Assembly: GCA_022606135.1 (NCBI GenBank)
Contig: JABYQN010000004.1
Span: 992,001 to 1,056,000 of the forward strand
Length of the DNA: 64,000 bases
Reading direction: 5' to 3'
DNA from: Fomes fomentarius
Taxonomy: Eukaryota > Basidiomycota > Agaricomycetes > Polyporales > Polyporaceae
Below are positions 35,601 through 47,579 of this stretch, in pieces. Made by a program: the position numbers and the translations under genes. The notes beneath the pieces are model-generated. The model made no database searches, was not told the origin of the DNA, and was given only the letters and a program-made list of their open reading frames with translations. Position 1 is the first letter of the stretch. Every line of letters begins with the position of its first letter.

Positions 35601-38048
35601 TTAGGCATTTGCAGGTTTCCGTGCAGTCAAACCCCGCATCGCTCGACAGAGCGAGGCCATGTCCGGATCCGAATCTGTCGTGGGGCGGCCCATCGATTGA
35701 CGTCCCCGCTTTGAGCGGAACGACCCTGGATGGAGACTATCTCGGTCGCTGTCCGGGTCTTTCCAGTTGAGGTGCACCATCTGGCCGCGCACACCCATGC
35801 GGTCTTTCATGTCCCTGTCAATCCAGCGCAGTAAGACACCAGCCAGCTCGATGAGCGGTCCGTTCGATGAACGAGATGAGCGAGGAGAAACTCACTCCTC
35901 CCAAGCCTCCCACAGCCGCTCGAAGTCATCCCGCATTTCGTCTCTCGGAGGCTCGCTCGGTGCAGCGAAGCCACCCTGGTTCTGGACCTCGAGTACCTGG
36001 TACGCTCGCCATATCGCATCCTTGCAGGCAGAGATCAGGCGGAACTGCCGCGCCAGGTGCAGCCTGCACCACTTCGTCACCGTTGCGGCGGCGGGACGGG
36101 CGCGGAGTGCCGCCGTGTGCGCCTTCTCCGCGTTCGGCTCCGAGCCGTTCAGCTGGACGGCGCTGCTCCGCATATCCTCGAGCCATCGGCGCAGCGCTTC
36201 GCCCTCTAGGTCGGTTCCCATCTCGTCTGAATTGGATGATTGTGATGAGGGAGGAGGGAGGATGACGCTCATCGTTGGGTGGACGTGGACGTTGGAGAAG
36301 AACGAGGAGACGTAAAACGGGAGGACGGTGAGGAGCTTGTGAGTAAGGAAGCGCTGGCTAAGCATCTCCTCCCATGCGCGTTTGAGCTTTGCGTGGTCTT
36401 GTATGAAGAGGTTGTTTGTCGAATCTGCACGGGAGGAAGAGGACAGGACGGAGTCAATGCTAGCGCTCTGGGTGTTGCGTTCTGTGGTGAAGATGAGACT
36501 CGAATTCGAGGTCGAGGATTGCGATTGTGTCGTGTATGTAGTCAGTTGACTTGCTGTTGAATCACTGCGGACCCGCTCCCTGGAGGGACGACGGATGCTG
36601 ACCGTACGTAGGTTCGATGTTCGGTCTACATCTGGTTTGCGTGTTCTACCCGCAGGAAAGAGGAGATCTTCCTCGATAACCTTGTCAGAGGTCAGCAGAT
36701 GCACAACGCAGATCGGACTGTTTGACACCCACCTCAAGGACCCCTCCGGGTTTTAATACGCGAGCACACTCCTACAGAGATCAACAAGTTAGATAAAGGG
36801 TGCAAAGTGGGGTTTCAACTGAGGAGACATTCAAGAAGCGATGTATCTCCCGATGCGTCAACTAAAGCTGATTACGTTCATTCCGGACTGCTAGCAATCC
36901 CGTTTGCACTGTGCAAGTCGTCTTCAAATGCGTGTGCAGATATTGCGAATCGAAGGGAGTGATCATAAGCCTTCGTCGAACGTCCAGCAGTGCGATGGAA
37001 GCTTCTTTCCATCCACGGCGATCAACATTCAACCGACGACAGGCAATGTCAGGAATTTAGAATACAATCAACACGCGCCACGAGAAGTTCTCATGAAACA
37101 CTGCTGAGCTGCGCGACACACAACGCAACCGTAGCTCGATCAAAAGGGTAATCGATGTGCCTCGATGAGTATTACCTTCCATTCCGATAAACCATGGATG
37201 CGACCATGGTATGAGCGCATGTGTGTTTATGGGGAGCAAAAGGCGACCAAGAACGTGGTTCGGGGCTACCTACCTCCAATAGCTCCTGCCATGAGTCCTC
37301 AGGGACCTCGAGGCCTATGCAACATATACGGACTAGATCAAAGTGGCTGGAGTCAAATGGGAGGGGATCCAAGCTATTCAACGACGCGGCGTCAGCGCGA
37401 TGATTCCGCTGGCAGTGGGCGTGCTCACAAATCCCCGTGAACCCAATTGATGCGCTTTGAGAGATCTCTGTATTCGATCCCGAGGTTGACTTGAGTCAGG
37501 TTGGGCTGGACGTCACGCAGGTCAAAGCCGACAAAGTTGCTGTCCTGTTTGATCCCGACGCTATCTTGGTTACGATCGCTCGCGTGCTGCGCAGTTGGAG
37601 ACTACTAACCGGCCAAGATGTAGCAGCTTCGATTACCCAAAGGCCGCTACCACACCCGAGATCGAGGACGTTCTCTGGCGGCTGCTGGAAATCGTACATA
37701 GAGACCCCGAGAGATATCTTTTTGAGAAACTGGCAGTTCCAGTCATCGCTGAGACGGACGAGATGGGAATCGGGGAGCGGGATGTCGAAGTGCGGGGATA
37801 GGGTCCACAAGAAACGGCATGGTTCGCGGAGGTCAAGTTAGCGTTGGGGAAGGAGACTTAATTGAGCATATTCAGGGAGACCATGTCGAAATAAGTAGCA
37901 CTCACCCGACCAAGAGGTCCTTGTGAAAATGGACAGGACTGACCCCACCAGCCTGGCGGCGCTTGTCTGCGCGCTGCCTGGCGAGCTCGTCCTGGACGTC
38001 GCGACTGACGCCGTCCTGGGGCGTGATGCGGGTCGGGGCGACGGTCAT
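35601..38048 (-). CDS. SAM-dependent methyltransferase, basidiomycete family, possible frameshift
   Basis: The gene starts MTVAPTRITPQDGVSRDVQD at 38048 and ends KPANA at 35601. Core motifs: VLDLGCGSGLWVIEAA (motif I, SAM binding), NFVGFDLRDVQPNL, FDLVRICCIGLEVPEDSW and RVLKPGGVLE followed by VIEEDLLFPAG. A Ser/Thr-rich insert separates this from a helical C-terminal region (LKRAWEEMLSQRF to MVHLNWKDPDSD). It belongs to a lineage-expanded class I methyltransferase family of unknown substrate. Oddities: a 502-nt intron (37273-36772), and the stretch after exon 1. After the intron ending near 37858, one frame reads to GPYP and the conserved SPHFDIPLPDSHLVRL continues in another. A one-base deletion (in the genome or the assembly) near 37.79-37.83 kb or an unrecognised exon is needed to join them. 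Confidence 0.7.
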
Positions 38049-38294
38049 GCTGTAGCCACGGGAGAGAGCTACTTGAACGGCGACGACGAGAGGGATAGGA
38101 ACAGGCCTGTGTCGCGTGCGCCGGCCGGCGGTGGGATTTTCGTTGATGCTTCGCGGAGATGAGCCATCGAGAACCTGAGAACGCACGCCTCACGTCGTCG
38201 ACGCGCCCGTCCCCTTTCCGTCCCATCCCACTCCCGCCCCGCGCTACTCTCCTCTCCCGCCCTCGCCCCCACGGGCGCTGCTTGCTACCACACA
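38049..38294. promoter_or_regulatory. Short divergent promoter, methyltransferase and NDUFB8-like gene
   Basis: Only 246 bp separate the two divergent start codons, so both transcripts must start within this gap. No TATA box stands out. Confidence 0.4.
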
Positions 38295-38907
38295 ATGAAC
38301 TCTTCCCTCGCTGCCGCACGACGGGCTGCCCTCAGAGTGAGGCCTGCCCCCCGCCCCAGGTTCTACGTCGCCCCCGCCGTCGCCCAGGCCCCCGCACCCA
38401 CCACTCCCGCCCCCTTGACTGCCACGCTCCCGGACGACGACGACCCGCAACTCGCCGACTACCCTCGTCTGCCGTTCGTCTCCAAACAAAGACGCCCCGC
38501 TCGTGGATGGGAGGACCTGCAGTTCCGCAGGAACTTCGGTGAACCGGTGCGCATCTAGTGTCAGCCCATGACCTGGCTTGTGCCTGTCTGACCACAGAGC
38601 AGCTGCACGACCAAGAGGAAATCCTCTCCATGTGGGGTCCCGACGTCCCCGTCGTCCCCACCCAGACCGCCTCGCTCTGGTTCTCGATCGCCGCGCTGGG
38701 CTTTGTGAGTTTGGGTGTTCTCTGCACCTACGTGTGCCCAGAGATTCCTGCCGTTCGTCGCGAGTACCCATTCTCGGGTTTGTTATCTGAGCTCGGAAGC
38801 TTCGAGGATAACAAGGTGCGTCCTTCACCCGTTATGATATGATATTGGCACCTTTGCTGACCTCCGTGTAGGCCAGGGTAGAGCAGGACACTGAAGCCGA
38901 CGAATAG
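38295..38907 (+). CDS. NADH:ubiquinone oxidoreductase (complex I) subunit NDUFB8/ASHI-like
   Basis: Three exons (38295-38546, 38600-38815, 38872-38907) give 167 residues. The Arg/Ala-rich N-terminus (MNSSLAAARRAALRVRPAPR) looks like a mitochondrial targeting sequence. Next come DYPRLPFVSKQRRPARGWED and NFGEP/QLHDQEEILSMWGPDVP, the conserved NDUFB8-type pattern. There is one membrane span (LWFSIAALGFVSLGVLCTYV) and a short acidic tail. The product is an accessory subunit in the distal membrane arm of mitochondrial complex I. The second exon was started at 38600, after ACAGAG rather than ACAG, because only that keeps frame. Length agrees with fungal homologues as I know them. Confidence 0.85.
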
Positions 38908-39069
38908 ACGTGTATACTCGCTCTCGTTGCTATTACCGAAATGCCCAATCTTGCGTCATCAACTCTGAGCTGTGTATGATCAGTGTGACTGCCAAGCAGG
39001 TTATATATGCGTCAGCTACGAGGAAGCCAATATACAAGAATAAGTTACATGTTCTAAGATATAGCACTG

Positions 39070-42000
39070 TCAACTCAAGTCTGCGTCTACCACACTATCT
39101 CCTGCTACTTCTGGAGGTTTGAAAACCGGCCGCGGCTTAGGGCGAGGACGCAAACCCAACTCTTCCCGACTTGGAGCGTCGGTCACTGGTAGATCTTGAC
39201 CAGCAACGTAATCCTCGTCATCCTCGCTCTCAGATGATATCTTCTCGCGTTTCTTCGACGCACGCTTTCCCCCTCGTCCGCGCCCTCTTCCCCGCCCCGA
39301 GCCTCTGCCTCCGCGTCGGCTGGTTTCAGCACCTTCATTGACCTTCGCTTTGCCCTTCCTCCCCTTACTCTCATCACTCTTCTTACGCTTCTTCGCAGGT
39401 CGTGATGTGTCCGTGTTTGGCCCAGTGTCGCTCTCCTCCCCGCCATCGCCAATGTCCGGCGTGCTCGAGTTGCGCAGCTGCGCTTGTTGCTTGCGGAAGT
39501 CAGACACGACTTGCTGCAGGCGCTTGCTGGAATATGCTTGCCGCTTGCGTGGGGCGGCGCTCGCTCCGAGTGGGATATCGAAGAATCCGGCGAGGTTGCC
39601 TTGCATGTTCGCTGATGCGTTCTGCAATCATAGATCCAGGATGAACTTAGGAGTGCAGCTTGATGTTGATGAAGAAGCGTACCTGCGACCTCTTGCTCAT
39701 CTTGCGGATGATGGGCAGGAGGAGCTCGTCCACTTTGGTTTGGTCCCAGCCAAGCTCCGAGTTCAAGAGGCTGGAGAGTGTGAGAAACAGCTACGTTACG
39801 CGAGGCGAGCATGGGCTGTGCGTACCTTCGAAGAGCGTCCAAGTCGGGCATTCCCCATTTGAACGGCTCCGTAGACTCGTCCACTGTCGGATGATAGTAC
39901 GCATCCCTCTACGGATAGATCAGTCGGCTACTGCGGCTCGAGGAGACAATAAGCAGCACAAACGACTTACGACCGTCGGATTGGGCCACTCTCCGGGAAG
40001 ATACAATTCCTTGAATTTCTTCTTCTACAAGCAAGACATCAGCACTTTGGATATTCTGCGGGTGCGGGTGGACCCCTCGGCCGGAACGAACACTCACGAA
40101 TCGCTTCCGGAACCGCGTCGCGCTCTCCTCCGCCCTATCCTGCCCACTCTGCACCTTCGTCCACCACGCCTTGAACTTGTGTAGTCCGTCGTGGCCCGGG
40201 AACTCGCTCAGCAGCTCCATCGCGACGACTGGCCCCACTCCGGGCAGGCCCTCCGTGTAATCGCTCCCAAGGAGGTACGCGAGCCGGACGAGTTTGTCCC
40301 TGTCTAGCCCGAGCTCGCGCTCGAGGTCGGAGAGGAGGAAGCACTCCACGGTCTTGGACTGGTTGAACATGTTTTTGAGCACGCGGGCGCCGCCGAAGAG
40401 AAAGACGTCCGAGTCGTCGGTGATGATGCCGTCGACGAGCCCGAGGGAGACGAGGGCGGCGCATTGCGCTTCGGCTTCCATGGGTGCGGTGATGTAGGGG
40501 ATGCCGAAGAGGCGGAGCATTGCCTGCAGATGGCTCGTCAGCACCAGCACTGCAAGACGCACAAGACACCAAGACACGGCGGAGCAGCATGGGAGAAAAA
40601 GAGTAACGCACCATGATCTGGGAGACCATCTGCTGGTTGATGTCCTCCGAGTCGCGCATCGCGTTCTTCCTCTGTTTGTTGAGCTCCCGGATCTCGTCGT
40701 CGATCTCCCGCCGCACCGCATCGATGTCCTTGCCCTTGACTTGCGAGATGAAGCGCGTGTACTCGTCCTCCTCCGCGTGCACGTCGATCTCCTGGGCCGC
40801 GTCCCAGCTCTCTTCGGCGCCTACTGGGGGCGCGGCCGTAGATGGCCCCGCTGCGGTGGGACTTGGAGAACGCGACCATCGTGCCTCGCCTGGCTCGGCT
40901 TCGGAATCGGACGAGTCGGGGGCTTGCGTTGTGCTGGTTGTAATTGCGGGGGTGGCGGAGAAGCGGCAATAGGCTCGCTGTCTAGCCTGGAATGTGAGGC
41001 CACAGAAGGGGAGGAAAGAGGTTCGTGAACAATCAAACCAATGGGTGCAGTGGTGGAAGGCGGCGGAGAGTCGGTGGCAACATGAACAGTGGTGCTCGCT
41101 AGACTCTGGTCTGCGGACACCCGACTTGGCGAAGGCATCCTAGTAGGGGCTTCCAGGAGTTCAATCTCTTCCATTTCCTCGTCGGATTCAGAGTCGATGG
41201 TAATCAGTGCGGTAATGCCAGGTGCCTCAGGATAAGCGGGAGAATCAGGCACTAGCATCGGGGAGGCTGGTTGGGCGGGAGTTAAGTGATCTTCCTGTGG
41301 CGACGGTGTAGGCGCAACGACGGGCACCTCCTCCATCTCATCCTCTTCAGAGTCAGCTGGCAGCGAAGCTGTATATTGATCTTTGACTGATTGAATTGGT
41401 TGGTTGGCTGGGGAAGGAACAGCTTCCTGGGGCATCAGAAGGCTGGGAACTCCGAACATCGACGAACTCGAGCTCGAGAATAGCGCGGACCCCTTGGCCT
41501 TCGACATCGGTGGACGGCGGGGACCTGCTCCAGCGATCGACAAAGCCGTTTCCAGACGGGTCGGTGAGGTATAAATGCCCTCGTCATCAGACTCGTCGTC
41601 CACGGCGTGAAACTGTTGTGACCGGCGTCGGTCGGGGCTTGGTCGTACACCGGAACCAGATCCAGACGACTCGCCATTCTTGACAAGCTGAGGTGGAAAT
41701 GAAGCGGACGCCTTGGATTCCTCCAGGGCTCGGCGAAGGTTAGCTTCCTCTTCTAGCTCGATAGACTCTTGGATGGCAAACTCTAGATCGGGATCCTGGG
41801 CGTCGACACCGTCATCGAGCTGAGGGAGAAGCTCGTCGTCCTCCGGTTCGAATAGAGGACGAGCATTACGCTTTCTGAAGACTTTCGTGGTCAACGGTGT
41901 GAGATTCTTGGACGTATTTCGGGCAGCAAGAGCTGACAATGCTTGCCCGCGACGGTATTCCCTGAGATCGGGATCGTACGGTTCCGTGACGGTCGTTGCA

Positions 42001-43348
42001 CTACGATCCAATCTTCAGTAATTATACGAACATGAACAGATAGTCCGGCGCATACATAGGAACATCTTCCATATCATCATCCTCTTCTTCATCACTTTCT
42101 ACCACAGGCGTGGGATCTATCTCGATGGGCTTCGCAGCAGTTCCTTCGTCACGAATGCCGAGTACCCAACCGCCCTCTGCGCCTTCGTTCTTAACAAGCA
42201 CATACTGCTTGTTGCGCTCGCTAGCGATGCGCACCGGAATAGTGATGTGCGCTTGACCAATGCTATCGGTTGTAACGAGCAACTGTTGAGTCAGAGAGTT
42301 CCTCTGCTTGAGGTTCTTGATCTGCTCCTTGGAGAAATCCAATGGCGTTTTTGAGTTTCTCAACATACTCTGAAGGCGTTTGTACGACGTCTGTCGCGAC
42401 TTGAGTCGCAGGTCGCCAATGATTTCGTACTGCACTTCCGTAGGGAGCTCGCGAAACGCAGGAGAGGTTACGTCGAAATCTTCCGGGCGCATCTCCTCGA
42501 TGAAGGCACGCAGCTCGTCTTCGGTCGCCAGCCTCGGGTCTGGTACAGCAGAAGCAGTAGCCTTGGCTACGACCTCGTTCAAATTGACGTTCGGTAGTTT
42601 ATATGGGTCGTGATCGCGCCAACGTGATTTCTTGGACGAGGACAGTGGTGTCACCTGTGCTCCCCCTCCGCCCCTTGTTTTGCTGGAGTCTTTGGTGGAG
42701 GTCCAGGGCCAGTGAGATCTTCAAGGTAGACCGTGTTCTCATCAATGCGACCAGGGGGAGGTGGGGGTTTCCCCTGTCCCTTCGAGTCAGACCTACATTG
42801 GCCCCTTTCAATGCTCTCTCGCTACGTCCCCAACATGGCAGTCACACTCACGCTTTCCCGACAGCGTGATCTAGAGCTTCACGACGCATTTGGGCAGCCA
42901 GAAGCCTCTCCGCAACCTTCGCATGACTTGCAGCGGCACCGCTCTTCTTCTTCTTACGCTCCGCCTGAAGTCTCCATGGTACGCATGGTCAGCGGTGGGA
43001 AAGGAAGAACAGTGCCACGTACAATTGTGGCCATTTTCAGCGCCGGAGCGCCGCCATCGAATACGAACACTGGCTTGATGCCGTAGAACAGCAACTTGCA
43101 AATTCTCCGGAGGAAACCAACCACATGAGCGTTGACCAATCCTCGCCCCTCCTTATCGCGCATAGTAGCCTGAAACTGATAGATCCATATACTAGAGTCA
43201 ATCGCCATGGACTTCCCTTCCATGGTCTCCAGTCTGTCCATAGCTGGTATCAGCGAAAGTACCCCTCGCGCGGGCTCGTTCGACGAGATGCTTACAGCAC
43301 TGGCCGGCCGACTGGGTCGAGGAGTTGCCATAGTGACTTCACACCCAT
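39070..43348 (-). CDS. RAD2: Nucleotide-excision repair endonuclease Rad2/XPG
   Basis: The start [18 protein letters not shown] lies at 43348 and is spliced at GTAAGC to [20 protein letters not shown]; the larger open frame around it begins in a wrong frame. The N nuclease domain continues [21 protein letters not shown] long acidic spacer includes [20 protein letters not shown] and UIM-like helices ([20 protein letters not shown]). The I nuclease domain has [33 protein letters not shown] and [19 protein letters not shown], with the acidic metal ligands and helix-hairpin-helix. A PIP-box (QGNLAGFF) near 39.6 kb should bind PCNA, and a Lys/Arg-rich tail suggests nuclear import. XPG/Rad2 makes the 3' incision and stabilises TFIIH. 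The gene shares a 301-bp divergent promoter with the Iws1 gene. Confidence 0.92.
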
Positions 43349-43649
43349 ATTGAAGTTCCTTCAACACTACAGCTTTGCAAAGCCCTAGCGGCCAGATAGG
43401 CAGACTAGACCATGTAGAGATCAGAAACACAGTCTTGTAGCAAGTGGCGGCACTGGTCAAGCGGTCAAGCGCTCGCACAGACGCGTCGCGTGTATGATCA
43501 ATTAGTCACGCCTCGGGAGTTTTCAGGTTATTTTTTCTGAGCGTTCACAAGGTAAGGTCTTATCCATCCAAATTCGTGTTCCACCACGAAGTTGAACGCC
43601 GCTGCCGCTATTGCATACACACTACTCTTTCACCTCCGCGTCCACCATC
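43349..43649. promoter_or_regulatory. Divergent promoter, Rad2 and Iws1 genes
   Basis: A 301-bp gap separates the start codons of the repair nuclease and the elongation factor. No TATA box is evident. The pairing of two chromatin/TFIIH-linked genes is suggestive only. Confidence 0.4.
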
Positions 43650-44974
43650 ATGTCGGAAAGAGAGGTGAGACTTCCCTTTGTGGTGATGTGCTCAGCGTTA
43701 CTGACCATACTCAGCAGCGCAAAGACGACCTGGCCGCAGCCATCTTCGGTCACTCCGACTCTGACCTCTCTTCGGACGAGGATGGTATGTCTCAGTTGAG
43801 GACCTAATGAGAAACCTACTCATCATCTCTTGCAGACTTGGAGGTTCAGCGGAAGGACTCTCCGGCGGCGGACGAATCCTCAGGCGACTCTGCGGACGAA
43901 TATACACAGAAGAAACGTGCTCCTAAGGCGAAGCGTCGTACGAAGGTCAGACGTGGGGAAGGCGATGATGAGGAGCGGCCACAACGAAAGAGAAAGCGTG
44001 CGTCGAAGAAGAAGGTTCCTGAGGAGGTTGACTTGAGCCAGTATCCGCCTGAAATTGGTGCGTGGTTTGTCTTGTTAAGCTGGACTATTGGCACTGACGT
44101 GCATATAGCAAACAAGATGCGTTTAGACATGCAAATTGAGGCTATCCTCAAGCCTAAGAAGGGTTCGCGACCGAAGCGGAAGAGAAAGGATGACGACGAC
44201 GTACTGGATAGATATGCTGACGAAGAGGTTTCACGTCTGCGTGAAGCAATGCTCGCGGCGGCGGCGGACGATGAACAAGCAAACAAGGAGAAACTTCCCG
44301 CCACCACGAAACTACGACTGCTCTCACAAGTCATGGACGTGCTCCGCAAGTGAGTGTTCCTATCAATAACGGGGTTGTCTGTCTGACTGAGAACTTGTAG
44401 AACATCCCTCGCTCAATCCATCATCGACAATAATCTTCTGGAAGGTGTAACGAAGTGGCTCGAGCCCTTGCCGGACAAGTCCCTTCCTGCCCTTGACATC
44501 CAGAAACAATTCTTCCCTATCTTGAAGAAGATGGAATTCATCGACACGAACGTCTTGAAAGAGTCGAAGCTTGGGCGTGTCATCCTCTTCTACACTAAGT
44601 GCAAGCGTGTCACGCCTGACATACAGCGCGCTGCACACGAGCTGGTCTCCATCTGGTCGCGTCCCATCATCAAACGGTCCGCATCATATCGTGACCGTGT
44701 TATCCCCACCGCGCAAGTTGACGGCGAAGGCGGCGCGCGCAGTGGCGAGCGTCTTAACGCTATCCTTGCACGGGCCAAGGAGAGCGACAAGAACCGCGTC
44801 AGAAAGAACGCTGTGATGATCCCTCAGCGCGAGCTGGGCAGCTACACCGTTGCTCCGCGCTCGAACATGGGTATGCAGAGGAGCAATGTCCCCGTCGATG
44901 TGGACATCCAGCGGCGGAAGCAGAACGCGGAAAGGCTGAAGAGTCTCACTCGCAAGCTCACGACGAAATCATGA
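43650..44974 (+). CDS. IWS1: Transcription elongation factor Iws1/Spn1
   Basis: Five exons (43650-43664, 43715-43784, 43836-44057, 44109-44349, 44401-44974) give 373 residues. An acidic then Lys/Arg-rich disordered N-terminus (KKRAPKAKRRTKVRR, QRKRKRASKKK) precedes the TFIIS N-terminal-like (LW) domain: LPATTKLRLLSQVMDVLRK, LLEGVTKWLEPLPDKSLPAL, LGRVILFYTKCKRVTPDIQR and AHELVSIWSRPIIKRS. The C-terminus ends NAERLKSLTRKLTTKS. Iws1/Spn1 binds Spt6 and RNA polymerase II and acts in elongation and mRNA export. Size and domain order are as in other fungi. The first exon encodes only MSERE, so the start relies on that 5-codon exon and its GTGAGA donor. Confidence 0.92.
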
Positions 44975-47579
44975 GTCGTCTCTGTTTTCAGTCTTCCATA
45001 TCATCGGCTTCACATGTTTGGTTAGTACTGTATCTATGCCTAGTCATGTAATTCTACTTTCTTGATCTCAACTGCAAGCCATGCTCTGCGGTCTTCCCGA
45101 GTCCCATCATAATCTGCTCGTGCACTGGTTTGGAACTAGGCTTTATCGCAAGGCTATGATGCGCAGGATGACGCCTTTGGTCAACAGCTGGAACTTCTCC
45201 ACTACCGACTCGGACACTAGTTGATCTTGCACCTCGACAGTAATCGTACGACTCAGGTCACTCTTGGGTCGTCAATGCTTTACCAGTGTACAAGACCGTT
45301 CTCATGTTGCAAGCTGATGCCTATCTTCCAGTTCACAGCGTTCAAGCGTAGAAATTACATCACTATAGCTCTAGTTATCCCTATCAACGCGGTATCCGCT
45401 CTGCTGATGCTTTTGTTTGGCCATGGAGTGGCACATCGTTGCTTGGCTAGAATTTTGTTTCACCACCTCGAAAGCCCGAATCAGGCGCGGGGCCACTAGA
45501 AGCACTCCACAACTCGTGCAAGACCTCCGACCTCACACAGAGTCTATCCAGGCAAAATCGTATCCTCAGCCATCGACACCATCTAAAACAAACCGACATG
45601 CTGAGTTACAGTATTCAGCCTGACGTGGCTGAGACATTGGGATCATGAACCAAGTTAATCAGACTCGAAGGTGATGTTACCTTCCGACCTGACCTTCCGA
45701 CCTGACTTCCCGTCAGCAGATGAATTCACCACAGTGTGTCTGCATTGGTAATCAGATTTTGCTGGTGTCTCATTGCGGACTTATGATCTTGTACTCGCGG
45801 GTGCTCGGCAACCGCAACTTCGCTTTGGTGGTAACACTCCCATCGTGCAATTGAAAGTTCGTTCATCCCATGTATTTGTTGTTTCGCGTCTTATAACAGC
45901 AAACAGGTAGCCACACTGAAGTACTTGGCCGAACGCACTTCAATCCCCGTTCCCTCGGTGCCAGTGCTTGCCTTCCGCACTGGGATCGATGGGGACCAGC
46001 TGTCCTGCTATGCATTGCTACAAAAGGTTCGCGGTAACGTTACGCCGTACTAGCGTGGGGTCCGCTCAAACCTTCCACAGCCATCAGGTGTTTGCGTGGA
46101 AAGCGTATTCCATACCATGACTCCTTTTGAATAGAACCAGATCGTACCACCCTTCCACGTTGTGTGGTCGAACTTTACTTGCACGGGTTTGACGCTATTG
46201 GAGGTCTTGTCCAAGACAACGAATACCACCGCGTGGGATCTGTCGTAGCGAAGCCGTTCTTCGCCGTTGAACGACACAGACTTCCATTGGACCGTGGGCC
46301 GTTCAACAGCGCGAAAGTCTATTGTTGTGCCTATGCACAGTGTGAGCTTGACTCTTCGATGTTTTCGGTTGAAGACGCACCCCGATCGTACCAACAGGGT
46401 CGGCTCGTGGTAGAGCGTATAGCCGGACTCCTGTACGATCTGACAAATCGCTGCCAGGGACTGGACAAGGACGACTCAGAGATGGCGCCGTTTTCATTGG
46501 ATGTCCACGAGCTAAGCTTGAAGAAGATATACGTGGCAGCAGAGAACTACAAGAAGATCGTATGTCGGTACACGTTCGTGGTGTATATCCTAAGTTGTCC
46601 TTCATATTATCTTCCAGGTGCCCGTGGTGGACTGGCAATACATCACTTCACGACCACTGTGGTGCTGTGCCCGTCTTCCTGCATGGTTGCGTAGGTCCTT
46701 GTCAACAGCAAACAGTGACAATGCACGATTTGCGTCCTAATTCAAGGTAGAAGTCGCACGAGTCGCTGGTAACCACTCGAGTTTCCTTCGCACGTTGGAC
46801 CTCGATGATACCCCTCGACGACCTCGCAGCGTATGACGCCTTCCGAGACGATTTCCTATTGCTCCCAGCACTTGAGAATATGTCAGTGAACGGTTCATGC
46901 GGCGGCGGCGCGTATACTCACAGTATTCATTGGGAAAACAGTCTTGCCACCCTGCCTGGTCATGAGAATGTTGCGAAGCTCACTGCTCTTCTCGACCCGA
47001 CCACCCTCTCGGGGCGAGTCGCACGCATGAAGCTCCTCACGCGCGGCTCGAATGCAATGTTCTTCGCCATGGCCCCCACGGAGCCCGTCCGTGGGGACCG
47101 CGAAGGAGGACGGTACCGAAAGGGGCATTCTCCCAGATGCTCCTGTCCTCGCTTCGTAATGCTCTCCGCTCAGCGCATCCACGGGATCCCCTTGTGCTGC
47201 GAACCATTGCGTTGGGCGAGATCGTATGACCGTATAAGGTTGCAGTTTGTATGTTATCCCGACTGCTTGGATACAAGCTCGCGATGAGGTTCGAACTGTA
47301 CTCAGTAGGCTAGAACCATCCTCAAGAAGGATTTCACGATTCTGACGTACCTTATCAGGGGCATTCGTGAGATGTCTTCCGGCCCTGAAGTCTCGGTCCC
47401 GCACCTCCGCGTGCGCGCACGCTTCCTAGCAAGCGTAATGGAGGAGCAGTGGGAGGAAATTTCTACGGCTCCAATTGAGCGAGTGAAAGTCATTACATTG
47501 GTATTATTACGGTCGTGATGCAAGCATGCACGGACAAAGCTCCCGGGTAGAAATACTCGCACTTGTGGTGTTCCCACAT
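44975..47579. other. Gene-poor stretch with ambiguous open frames
   Basis: No supported gene. Between 46.05 and 47.4 kb both strands carry moderately long open frames (plus 46164-46694 and 46805-47287; minus 46050-46394 and 46895-47404), but none has a recognisable domain and their coding signals conflict. It may be a decayed gene. A small direct repeat (CCTTCCGACCTGA twice) lies at about 45680-45705. Confidence 0.35.

Noticed and set aside
43466..43478. Upstream start for the Rad2 gene in a longer open frame (beginning near 43478)
   Set aside because: That frame lacks the invariant MGVKSLW start, which is present at 43348 in another frame and splices cleanly into the nuclease domain.
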